Of a stretch of DNA of 10,640 bases, positions 1-5,755 are shown piece after piece. Position 1 is the first letter of the stretch. Every line of letters begins with the position of its first letter. The notes below the pieces were generated by a model. The model made no database searches. It saw only the letters and a list, made by a program, of their open reading frames with translations, and was not told the DNA's origin. Source of the DNA: JAGLHV01 sp023132075 [NCBI: bacterium] (GTDB lineage Bacteria > CBDUZB01 > JAGLHV01); NCBI GenBank assembly GCA_023132075.1, contig JAGLYT010000028.1, positions 1 to 10,640 of the forward strand. The letters run 5' to 3'. The position numbers were made by a program, and so were the translations under genes.

Positions 1-471
1 TTAAGCGATATCTCTGCCATGGTAAAAAGTAAAAGAGTTGGTGCCGGTATTATGTATGCCATATTGCTCTTCTTAGCTATGCTGGCTATTTTCGATACGC
101 AGGTATTAGCTATCTTTAAACGCAGAAAAGAAATCGGAACCCTGATGGCTCTGGGAATGACCCGGTTGCAGGTAATTTTTCTTTTTACTCTTGAAGGAGC
201 TATGCATGGAATTCTTGCTATTGGTATTGCCGCAATCTATGGTATTCCTCTTTTGCTTTATTCTGCTAAGCATGGAATATCCTTTCCTACCGAGACAGTT
301 GATGACTATGGTTTTGCTTTCGCAGAGACATTACTTCCCTCCTATTCAGTATTTCTGGTTTTAGGTACTATATTTATAGTTATGACGGTTGTAACCATCG
401 TAAGTTTTCTGCCTACGCGTAAGATTGCCAAATTAAAGCCGACTGAGGCGCTAAAAGGAAAAATAACATGA
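1..471 (+). CDS. ABC transporter permease, FtsX/MacB-type, C-terminal part (5' partial)
   Basis: The reading frame is open from base 1, so the gene begins upstream of the window and the ATG at 19 is internal. The visible part is the FtsX domain: a hydrophobic helix at about residues 8-30 (counting from that ATG), the cytoplasmic coupling motif RRKEIGTLMALG, then two more membrane helices at about 52-78 and 107-130, ending in the conserved PTRKIAKLKPTEALKG tail. Proteins of this family (LolC/LolE/MacB type) do not form a channel. They transmit ATP-hydrolysis movements to the periplasm to release lipoproteins or other envelope substrates. Its stop overlaps the start of the next permease (ATGA), and a LolA-like gene follows, so lipoprotein handling is the likeliest role. 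The ATPase gene is not visible and presumably lies upstream. Confidence 0.9.
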   Translation, partial: LSDISAMVKSKRVGAGIMYAILLFLAMLAIFDTQVLAIFKRRKEIGTLMALGMTRLQVIFLFTLEGAMHGILAIGIAAIYGIPLLLYSAKHGISFPTETVDDYGFAFAETLLPSYSVFLVLGTIFIVMTVVTIVSFLPTRKIAKLKPTEALKGKIT

Positions 472-1742
472 TTAAATTTATATTAAAAGGGTTAATCAGG
501 GACCGCTCCAGGAGTTTATTTCCGGTATTAATGGTCAGTGCAGGAGCTTTTTTAACTGTGCTCCTCTATAGCTGGTTAACAGGAGCAATGGGAGATATAG
601 TTAATTCCACCGCACAATTTAATAGCGGCCATGTAAAAATTACCACCCGGGCTTATCAAGAATTAAGCGACCAAATACCAAACGACCTGGCTCTTTTAGA
701 GGTGAATAATTTACTAAATCAGCTGCGCAATAATGAAAACAAAATGCTCTGGACCCCGCGCATACGCTTTGGGGGATTAATAGATATACCGGATATTAAT
801 GGAGAAACCAAAACTCAGGGACCGGTAATGGGATTAGGAGTGGATTTATTCAGTAAAAATTCCCCGGAAATAACTATCTTGAATTTAAAAAATGCTTTGG
901 TAGAAGGGAAATTACCTCAAAAAAAGAACGAAATATTAATCAGCGCAGACTTTGCTAAAAAATTAGGAGTAAAAATAGGTGAGCCGGCTACCCTGCTTGG
1001 TTCTACTATGAACGGGGCCATGGCTATGCATAATTTTACTGTCTCCGGAACGTTGTGTTTTGGTATAACCGCACTGGATAGAGGCGCTATTATTGCCGAC
1101 ATTACTGATGTCGGATTTGCTCTGGATATGATTGACGGAGCCAGTGAAATTGTAGGTTATACTAAAAATATGGTTTATTTTAATACGGAAATGAAAGAAT
1201 TAGCCCGGGATTTTAATGAAAAGTTTTCCAGAAAAAATGATGAATTTACTCCTATAATGCTAACTCTAGGCCAACAAAACGGCTTTGAAGAATATTTACA
1301 ATTAGCCGGTACGTTCTCTTTTATTATTGTAGCCGTCTTTATTTTTGTTATGTCTTTAGTATTATGGAATTCAGGTTTAATGAACGGAATTCGCCGTTAT
1401 GGTGAAATCGGTGTCCGCCTGGCTATGGGAGAACCCAAAGGAAATTTGTATCGCTGGATGATTTTTGAGTCAATAATCATTGGATTGGTAGGCTCTCTAT
1501 TGGGAACTTTGGTGGGACTGGCTATTTCTTATTATATGCAATACCACGGAATTGATTTTGGAAATATAATGCAAAAGTCAAGTATGATGATATCCAGTGT
1601 TATGCGGGCACGGGTGACCAAAGGAAGTTATATTATTGGATTTTTCCCGGGCCTCATTGCCTCGGTAATAGGAACATGTTTCGCCGGAATCGGAATATAC
1701 CGAAGACAAACAGCCCAATTATTTAAGGATTTGGAAGTATAA
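468..1742 (+). CDS. ABC transporter permease, FtsX/MacB-type (LolC/E-like)
   Basis: A 424-residue permease with the usual family architecture. One N-terminal membrane helix lies at about 17-38. A periplasmic domain of about 230 residues (MacB_PCD type) follows, and the C-terminal FtsX domain has three helices at about 280-303, 328-357 and 388-411. The coupling motif RRYGEIGVRLAMG follows the second helix. The start overlaps the upstream permease stop by 4 bp, with AAAGGA at 454-459 eight bases before the ATG, so the two are translationally coupled. They probably form a heterodimer like LolC-LolE, or two subunits of a related exporter. The substrate cannot be read from the sequence. The LolA-like gene downstream favours outer-membrane lipoprotein or lipid transfer over drug export. 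Confidence 0.9.
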   Translation: MIKFILKGLIRDRSRSLFPVLMVSAGAFLTVLLYSWLTGAMGDIVNSTAQFNSGHVKITTRAYQELSDQIPNDLALLEVNNLLNQLRNNENKMLWTPRIRFGGLIDIPDINGETKTQGPVMGLGVDLFSKNSPEITILNLKNALVEGKLPQKKNEILISADFAKKLGVKIGEPATLLGSTMNGAMAMHNFTVSGTLCFGITALDRGAIIADITDVGFALDMIDGASEIVGYTKNMVYFNTEMKELARDFNEKFSRKNDEFTPIMLTLGQQNGFEEYLQLAGTFSFIIVAVFIFVMSLVLWNSGLMNGIRRYGEIGVRLAMGEPKGNLYRWMIFESIIIGLVGSLLGTLVGLAISYYMQYHGIDFGNIMQKSSMMISSVMRARVTKGSYIIGFFPGLIASVIGTCFAGIGIYRRQTAQLFKDLEV

Positions 1743-1818
1743 AAAACGGTGCATTGGTTTTATTGGTTTAAATTTGTTTGAATTAGAAAAAAGATAGGAT
1801 CCCGGCAAAGAAAAGTAG

Positions 1819-1837
1819 GGGCGACCCTTGGTCGCCC
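1819..1837. repeat. GGGCGACC hairpin, dispersed-repeat-like
   Basis: An 8-bp perfect inverted repeat, GGGCGACC and GGTCGCCC, is separated by three bases (CTT). It sits inside the phrase GTAGGGGCGACC, far richer in GC than its surroundings. From memory, this type of short palindrome is common between genes in several uncultured bacterial phyla. It lies 40 bp before the next start codon and is not followed by a T run, so it is not a typical terminator. It could be a processing or attenuation hairpin, or simply a dispersed repeat. Confidence 0.55.
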
Positions 1838-1863
1838 GAAAAACTAAAATATTATCGTATTCC

Positions 1864-1870
1864 AGGGGAG
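1864..1870 (+). promoter_or_regulatory. Ribosome binding site of the LolA-like gene
   Basis: AGGGGAG lies seven bases before the ATG at 1878. It is a strong Shine-Dalgarno match that fixes this start, which also leads directly into a clear signal peptide. Confidence 0.75.
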
Positions 1871-1877
1871 AAACATA

Positions 1878-2615
1878 ATGAAAAAATTGATTTTTATTCT
1901 TTTACTGATAAATTGCAGTTTGCTTTATGCACAGGAACCATCAGGAAAAACTATCCTGGAAAAAATAGATAAAAACTATACTTCAGAGAATCGTAAATCT
2001 ACCTCTACAATGATTATCAAAGGACGACGGGGAACGCGTACTCTGCAGGCACAATCATGGATACAGGGACTAGACAAATCTTTTACCCAATACCTCTCCC
2101 CTCCCCGGGAAAAAGGCACTAAGATGCTCAAACTCCGGGACGAATTGTGGATTTATTCTCCCTCAACAGACCGTATTATAAAAATCGCCGGGCATATGTT
2201 ACGACGGTCTCTTATGGGCTCTGATGTATCCTACGAAGATTTTATGGAAGACCCCAAACTAAGTAATATCTATAAAGCAAAATTAATCGGGAAAGAAAAG
2301 GTAGACGCCCGCAATTGTTATATATTGGAATTAACCGCCAAAAAAGAAGGTCTCTCCTATCATTCCCGTAAGCTCTGGGTAGATACTCAACGGTACCTGC
2401 CTCTAAAAGAGCACCGCTATGCTAAAAGCGGCAAGCTTTTAAAAACCCTGGTAATTAACGAAGTTTTTAAAGTAGAAAACCGCTGGTATCCTAAAAAAAT
2501 GACTTTTAAAGATGTATTAAAGAAAGGTTCCGGCACAGAATTTATCATTGATTCCATTCAATTCAATGTTAAAATACCCAGGCATATTTTCTCCAAAGCC
2601 GCCTTGCGTAAATAA
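1878..2615 (+). CDS. Outer membrane lipoprotein-sorting protein, LolA-like (PF17131 type)
   Basis: A 245-residue exported protein. The N-terminus MKKLIFILLLINCSLLYAQ is a classic signal peptide with cleavage expected after YA. The mature part is a LolA/LolB-like half-barrel. Diagnostic stretches include the QYLSPPREKGTKML segment (about 72-85), LWIYSPSTDRIIKI (about 90-103), the MGSDVSYEDFM motif (about 113-123) and KLWVDTQRYLPLK (about 165-177). These are hallmarks of the outer-membrane-lipoprotein-sorting family that commonly lies beside FtsX/MacB-type permeases. The inferred role is to accept a lipoprotein or lipid in the periplasm from the two permeases upstream. The 135-bp gap before it means it may have its own promoter, although none is convincing. 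There is no cysteine at the cleavage site, so the protein should be soluble in the periplasm. Confidence 0.85.
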   Translation: MKKLIFILLLINCSLLYAQEPSGKTILEKIDKNYTSENRKSTSTMIIKGRRGTRTLQAQSWIQGLDKSFTQYLSPPREKGTKMLKLRDELWIYSPSTDRIIKIAGHMLRRSLMGSDVSYEDFMEDPKLSNIYKAKLIGKEKVDARNCYILELTAKKEGLSYHSRKLWVDTQRYLPLKEHRYAKSGKLLKTLVINEVFKVENRWYPKKMTFKDVLKKGSGTEFIIDSIQFNVKIPRHIFSKAALRK

Positions 2616-2651
2616 AATTTTTAAAATCTAACCCAATATAGATGTAAAACT

Positions 2652-2675
2652 ATCATTGAATAATTTAATGATTTT
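2652..2675 (+). terminator. Possible terminator after the permease/LolA unit
   Basis: An AT-rich palindrome, ATCATT paired with AATGAT and extendable inward, is followed directly by TTTT. It lies 36 bp after the LolA-like stop. The stem has little GC and the T run is short, so termination is only plausible. Confidence 0.3.
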
Positions 2676-2711
2676 ATCTGCTGTTATTAGTTTAAAAAAA
2701 TAGATCCGACA

Positions 2712-2795
2712 ATGGATATTAAAAACCCATTATATACTTTTGCTCCTGCAATTATACTGACTGCTCTTTTTTGTTCCTGTTCATATATACATTGA
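2712..2795 (+). pseudogene. Stub of a lipoprotein gene cut off at the cassette-array boundary
   Basis: An ORF of 27 codons encodes a signal-peptide-like sequence: a short N-terminus with one lysine, the hydrophobic core FAPAIILTALF, then CSC, which resembles a lipobox. It stops at 2793-2795, at exactly the place where the direct repeat bordering the integron array begins (about 2791). The simplest reading is the 5' end of a lipoprotein gene in the plus-strand envelope unit, separated from the rest of its coding region by the foreign segment. Against this, there is no strong ribosome binding site and the lipobox is not ideal (F at -3). No continuation was found on the far side of the array, where an unrelated transposase lies. 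Confidence 0.35.
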
Positions 2796-2904
2796 AACTA
2801 ATCTTTCTGTTTTATCAAACATTTAGCTATTTCTCATTATCCTCCATTGGTTATTTATTCTTTCAACTTATATATTATATTTGCTTAACGCCTGAGCTAA
2901 GCCG
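2791..2904. repeat. Direct repeat copy B (~115 bp), array distal end
   Basis: This copy matches 5641-5755 with about nine or ten differences, including one single-base gap (roughly 92% identity by eye). It includes the shared block TCCTCCATTGGTTATTTAT and extends into the R'/L' half of the adjacent attC (2883-2948). Read on the minus strand, it is the first DNA after the last attC of the array. Its left edge coincides with the end of the truncated lipoprotein stub. It carries no credible gene. Confidence 0.85.
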
Positions 2905-2948
2905 CCATTTTGCGCAGCAAAATGGTCGGCTTCAGCGAATTGTTAGGC
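2883..2948 (-). other. attC recombination site of cassette 1 (66 bp)
   Basis: On the minus strand the site reads R'' GCCTAAC, spacer AATTC, L'' GCTGAAGCCG, a central hairpin CCATTTTGC-TGC-GCAAAATGG, L' GGCTTAGC and R' GTTAAGC. R'' fits RYYYAAC and R' fits GTTRRRY. L'' carries one extra G relative to L' (GCTGAAGCC against GCTAAGCC). That is the extrahelical base used by integron integrases to choose the bottom strand, so it sets the array orientation. The site closely resembles the aadA1-type attC from memory. It begins 17 bp after the stop of the glycosylase-like gene. Confidence 0.92.
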
Positions 2949-2965
2949 ACTTTTTATTAATTAAA

Positions 2966-3640
2966 TCATGAAAATAAAAACAACTCAATTTGATCAGATT
3001 GGACCTTTAGACTTTTTGCCCAATTATCCATATCTTGAATGTAATTTATATAACCATCCGCGTAGCTGTACACAGCAGATATTTGTTTCACTTTGTCTCT
3101 TGCAACCTTAGCGTAACGTGAAATATTAAGATTACAATCATTCTCTAAACGTCGAGAAACTACTGCGTCTAAAATTAGTGGCAACGGCTTATCCCTGCTT
3201 CTCGGCACAGCAAAATAAAAAAACTTTGTAAAAAATGCTGACCCACACTTATTCAGTTTAAAATCATTATAGGCATTTAAAATCTTACCTGATTTGATTT
3301 TACAATAAGTGTCTTCAACTACTTTTTGAAAATTATTATCTGTAACCATTTTATTTGTTCGAAATGCTCCGTATCCAGTTCTACCAAACCCCCATACCAT
3401 AATTGAAAAAAATAATTTTCTTAGAGAATTCCATTTGTAACACTTATCAAGCGTTGCGGCCATTCCGTACAAATCATTACGGGATATTTTATAGGGGTAA
3501 GCAGTAGCTATGCTTTGGAATTCTGGATCCTGACTAAAATATTTATTCCAATTTGCAACTTCATATCGAATTGCTTGATTGCCTAGTTGCAAAGCAGCGA
3601 TTTGTTGTTGATTACTCTGAAGCATTTGTGGTGGTGGCAT
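2966..3640 (-). CDS. OGG-fold (8-oxoguanine DNA glycosylase-like) protein, integron cassette 1
   Basis: A 224-residue protein resembling the bacterial 'OGG-fold' group related to HhH-GPD base-excision glycosylases. Characteristic stretches are MVWGFGRTGYGAF (about 81-93), a helix-hairpin-helix-like segment KCGSAFFTKFFYFA (131-144) and PLILDAVVSRRL (154-165). In OGG/AGOG enzymes a lysine in or after the hairpin and a following aspartate do catalysis. K139 and D158 are candidates by position, but this needs an alignment. The family flips a damaged or modified base and cuts the glycosidic bond. As cassette cargo beside two nucleases it may target modified phage bases; the anti-phage glycosylase Brig1 shows that this strategy exists. 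There is no signal peptide, so it should be cytoplasmic. The ribosome binding site is weak. The cassette runs from 3682 to 2889, about 793 bp. Confidence 0.7.
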   Translation of the reverse strand: MPPPQMLQSNQQQIAALQLGNQAIRYEVANWNKYFSQDPEFQSIATAYPYKISRNDLYGMAATLDKCYKWNSLRKLFFSIMVWGFGRTGYGAFRTNKMVTDNNFQKVVEDTYCKIKSGKILNAYNDFKLNKCGSAFFTKFFYFAVPRSRDKPLPLILDAVVSRRLENDCNLNISRYAKVARDKVKQISAVYSYADGYINYIQDMDNWAKSLKVQSDQIELFLFS

Positions 3641-3675
3641 AATTTATATATCTCTTATGGTTTAGATTCTTTTGT

Positions 3676-3682
3676 GCCTAAC
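3676..3682 (-). other. Cassette 1 leading boundary (R' box GTTAGGC) without an attC
   Basis: On the minus strand GTTAGGC fits GTTRRRY. With the next two bases (GTTAGGCAC) it is the exact complement of the R'' end of attC 2883-2948 (GTGCCTAAC), as expected for the two ends of one cassette. However, only eight bases separate it from the stop codon of the upstream GIY-YIG gene. The attC that should close that cassette is therefore absent or reduced to a trace. Confidence 0.75.
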
Positions 3683-3694
3683 ATTATATATTAT
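3680..3694. repeat. 15-bp junction repeat, copy 1
   Basis: AACATTATATATTAT is identical to 5544-5558. In both places the TT-side of the cassette crossover point (minus-strand G|TT) is preceded by the same bases, although the cassettes beginning there are unrelated. It overlaps the stop codon of the GIY-YIG gene. Confidence 0.8.
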
Positions 3695-4098
3695 GAGTTT
3701 TTTCCAGTTTTATTCCATTTTGGTTTAATGCCAGCGATTAAACTATCTTCTAGTCCGGCCATCAAATTTACATGAAATCCACCATAAGATAAAAGACCAT
3801 CATCAGGTAAAATATAAATTTCAATATTTTTACCTACAGATAGTAATTCTTTTATAGCTTTATTCCCTTTTTGATTAGTTGTTTGTGAAGGGCCAGGATT
3901 TCGGTAGCCGTATAGTCGTTTATTCAAAGTCTGCACGCTTTTACCAATATATAGTATCTCTTTATCACACACAAAAGCATAAAGAATATCCTTCAAATTC
4001 GCAGCTTCCTTTAGAATATATATTGGATTTTCGTTTTTGAGTTCCCATTGACCTACACAGCGAAATCCCATATTTACTAACTTATTAATATTTTTCAT
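3691..4098 (-). CDS. GIY-YIG nuclease family protein, integron cassette 2
   Basis: A 135-residue small nuclease. The core motif is split as usual: Y40 in DILYAFV stands for the GIY tyrosine, and Y50-I51-G52 in ILYIGKS is the YIG. They are followed by the conserved arginine R61 (LNKRLYGYR), the metal-binding glutamate E117 (AGLEDSLIAG) and the terminal asparagine N129 (KPKWN). All expected catalytic residues are present, so it is probably active as a DNA endonuclease cutting one strand per active site. The first ~35 residues form a short extension without a recognised DNA-binding domain, so sequence specificity is not obvious. The start lies 16 bp after the R' box of the preceding attC, typical for a cassette gene. 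The stop runs straight into the boundary of the next cassette with no attC between. Confidence 0.85.
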   Translation of the reverse strand: MKNINKLVNMGFRCVGQWELKNENPIYILKEAANLKDILYAFVCDKEILYIGKSVQTLNKRLYGYRNPGPSQTTNQKGNKAIKELLSVGKNIEIYILPDDGLLSYGGFHVNLMAGLEDSLIAGIKPKWNKTGKNS

Positions 4099-4113
4099 AT
4101 TATTTTATTTTTC

Positions 4114-4235
4114 TCATAACGTTAAACTCAGCCGCCACCAAGAAAGCGGTGCAGATAACCTTTGCTATTGTGAAGACTGATTCGTAACGAAAATCGACCT
4201 CGCTTCTTGCGGTCAACTGCAGTGTCTGGTTGTGC
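4114..4235 (-). other. attC recombination site of cassette 3 (122 bp)
   Basis: On the minus strand R'' is GCACAAC and R' is GTTATGA. L'' ACTGCAG pairs with the complement of L' (ACTCAG), leaving the canonical extrahelical G. Next come CCGC/GCGG pairing and a longer arm, CAAGAAGCG against CGCTTTCTTG, with a long central loop. The site starts 5 bp after the stop of the nuclease gene. Its R'' is the exact complement of the GTTGTGC that begins the same cassette at 5546. R' departs from GTTRRRY at two positions, like many chromosomal-array attC sites. Confidence 0.85.
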
Positions 4236-4240
4236 GATGT

Positions 4241-5506
4241 TCATTTTTTTGTATAAAGGTTGAATAGAAATATATGAACATGAATATCCCTCATTTCGTC
4301 TTCATCGGATAATAAAATATATTTCCATTCTCCTGCTTCTTGCTCACCAAGATTTTTCTTTAATTTTGAATGTTCACAGATAGTTTCGGGAACTTTATCG
4401 AGCAATTCAGTGAATTTTGCGTTTTTTTTGTTAAACAGAATGATTGCTGCCTTGCAATCACGCCAAGTAAGATATCCAAGCAATTGGTCAATAGTCTCTA
4501 ATAGCCCTTTTGCGCCTCTCCAAATTTTACATTCAGCAACAAAAGCTGCCTTATCGCTGTCTTCAATTCGTATATCTGTTTTTCCATTTCTACGAAATGT
4601 CTCACCTGTTGCATCACCTTGGTAATGACCATTCAAATGCGCTAAAATAATGTCCCGTAATTCCTCTTCATCATGTACCGCATATGTTTTGGGTGTTGTT
4701 TCAAATGTACGGCCTTCATGACGAATTACTGAGAGAATATGTTCATAATCTTCATTGGAAATTCCCGGTTCATCTTTATAACCACTTTTAGGGGGAGGGG
4801 GTAATGGGCGGACTAACTTTCGCCTAATAGGGATGGGTTTTACTGAAGGGGCTCTATCCTTGCGCTTTAATGGTATATTTAAAGCCTCAACTATTCCGTC
4901 ATGGACTTTTAAACGAGTACGCCTATTTTGTATTGCCTGCCGAAGTTTTTCTGGCAATGCCGCATTTTGGTTTTCTATTTGATTTTTTTGGTTATTCAGA
5001 TAGAACCTTACACTTCTCAATGTTTCATCTATCAAACTCTTTATCTTTTCTGGACCTTCGTCACTTGGCAGCTCTATCACTATGTCAAGATATCCAATTC
5101 TATCATGATTTGGTCGGCGAATGTTTCCACGTGGAAAGACTGACTGCCCACTATTTGGTTTTAGTTTCCATAATGTCATGTCACCAGAGAAAGGGACTGA
5201 TACCGTGATTCGTATTCCATTTATAAAAATTGGCCCTCTATCACCAAATGGATTTCTGTCCCGGTTGTGGCTTACATCCACTTTGACCTCTTGTTCGACC
5301 ATTTCCATTGAGTCTTCATGAAGAGTGATATGGTCCACCAAAAGGCTATTCTGGATGTTTTCAATTATTTCTTCATCTGAGGATAATAGAAACTGATCCT
5401 TTGGAATAGCATTTACTTTATCTTGAGCTTGACCGTAATGAGACCGTAGCCTTGCATCAAGATCCCCTTCATAAAACAACAACTGATTGTCTTGGTAGAA
5501 AACCAT
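4241..5506 (-). CDS. PD-(D/E)XK nuclease-like protein with uncharacterised N-terminal region, integron cassette 3
   Basis: A 421-residue cytoplasmic protein. The C-terminal ~140 residues carry a restriction-endonuclease-like core: helix EELRDIILAHLN (281-292), GETFRRNGKTDIRI (301-314) with E302 and D311, then AFVAECKIW (321-329) with the E325-x-K327 catalytic pair. The helix containing Q341 (TIDQLLGYLTWRD) resembles the Mrr-type arrangement, and a CKAAIILFNK strand follows. Residues 1-215 match no family I recognise. They look mixed alpha/beta (IFINGIRITVSVPFSGD, 93-109) and end in a helical stretch (155-205). A basic, proline-rich linker (211-240, with PLPPPP) joins the halves, suggesting a sensor domain tethered to an effector nuclease. 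No methylase or helicase partner is present, so if this is defence it is a stand-alone system. The cassette spans about 1.4 kb, and a strong promoter lies ~90 bp upstream of the start. Confidence 0.75.
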   Translation of the reverse strand: MVFYQDNQLLFYEGDLDARLRSHYGQAQDKVNAIPKDQFLLSSDEEIIENIQNSLLVDHITLHEDSMEMVEQEVKVDVSHNRDRNPFGDRGPIFINGIRITVSVPFSGDMTLWKLKPNSGQSVFPRGNIRRPNHDRIGYLDIVIELPSDEGPEKIKSLIDETLRSVRFYLNNQKNQIENQNAALPEKLRQAIQNRRTRLKVHDGIVEALNIPLKRKDRAPSVKPIPIRRKLVRPLPPPPKSGYKDEPGISNEDYEHILSVIRHEGRTFETTPKTYAVHDEEELRDIILAHLNGHYQGDATGETFRRNGKTDIRIEDSDKAAFVAECKIWRGAKGLLETIDQLLGYLTWRDCKAAIILFNKKNAKFTELLDKVPETICEHSKLKKNLGEQEAGEWKYILLSDEDEMRDIHVHIFLFNLYTKK

Positions 5507-5539
5507 ATTGATCCCGTTAGTTATTTATGTATTTTATTT

Positions 5540-5546
5540 GCACAAC
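5540..5546 (-). other. Cassette 3 leading boundary (GTTGTGC), attI-like junction
   Basis: GTTGTGC on the minus strand is the perfect complement of R'' GCACAAC in attC 4114-4235, so it marks the 5' end of the nuclease cassette. The DNA before it is not an attC: there is no L''/L' pairing. It is preceded by the 15-bp junction repeat and, about 50 bp further up, a promoter. That is the layout of an attI with its cassette promoter. Without an adjacent integrase gene, attI identity is inference. Confidence 0.6.
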
Positions 5547-5558
5547 ATTATATATTAT
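5544..5558. repeat. 15-bp junction repeat, copy 2
   Basis: AACATTATATATTAT is identical to 3680-3694 and occupies the same position relative to the cassette crossover. Confidence 0.8.
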
Positions 5559-5587
5559 CTGGTTACTCTATTTTTCAGAAAACTACA

Positions 5588-5601
5588 CTACAGTATTGTA
5601 G
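5588..5601. promoter_or_regulatory. Palindrome over the -10 box, possible operator
   Basis: CTACAGTATTGTAG is a palindrome with arms CTACA and TGTAG around four bases. It covers the -10 element (5595-5600) of the cassette promoter, a position where a bound repressor would block transcription. It does not match the E. coli LexA box (CTGT-N8-ACAG), and I cannot name the regulator. Confidence 0.4.
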
Positions 5602-5624
5602 AAAAAAAGGGAGATTAGTGTCAA
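5595..5624 (-). promoter_or_regulatory. Strong sigma-70-like promoter facing the cassette array (Pc-like)
   Basis: On the minus strand the -35 is TTGACA (5624-5619), the spacer 18 bp and the -10 TACAAT (5600-5595), one base from consensus. It reads into the nuclease, GIY-YIG and glycosylase-like genes. The -10 lies ~50 bp upstream of the first cassette boundary and ~90 bp upstream of the nuclease ATG. Position and strength suit a cassette promoter serving the whole array. Confidence 0.7.
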
Positions 5625-5640
5625 GTTTTTGGGTGGTTAT

Positions 5641-5755
5641 ATTGAAAATAATCTTTCTGTTTTATCAAAACATTTAGGTATTTTTCATTATCCTCCATTG
5701 GTTATTTATACTTTCAACTTATATGTTATATTTGCTTAATGCTTGAGCTCAGCGG
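5641..5755. repeat. Direct repeat copy A (~115 bp), array proximal end
   Basis: This is the partner of 2791-2904 in the same orientation. On the minus strand it runs from the L'/R' half of attC 5734-5812 outward. It contains a 25-codon frame (5698-5621, minus) that stops after six codons in copy B and has no ribosome binding site, so I do not call a gene. Together with the promoter and junction repeat, it accounts for most of the 5507-5858 stretch. Confidence 0.85.

Noticed and set aside
2771-2971. Plus-strand ORF of 66 codons
   Set aside because: It reads through repeat copy B and the attC hairpin, has no ribosome binding site, and its sequence is accounted for by those elements.
4870-5321. 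Several plus-strand ORFs opposite the PD-(D/E)XK gene
   Set aside because: They are antisense to a gene with clear family motifs and show no domains or start signals.
5588-5601. LexA box at the cassette promoter
   Set aside because: The palindrome CTACAGTATTGTAG does not match CTGT-N8-ACAG or other LexA patterns I know, so I call it only a possible operator.
5621-5698. Minus-strand 25-codon frame in repeat copy A
   Set aside because: The other repeat copy stops after six codons and there is no ribosome binding site, so coding conservation is absent.
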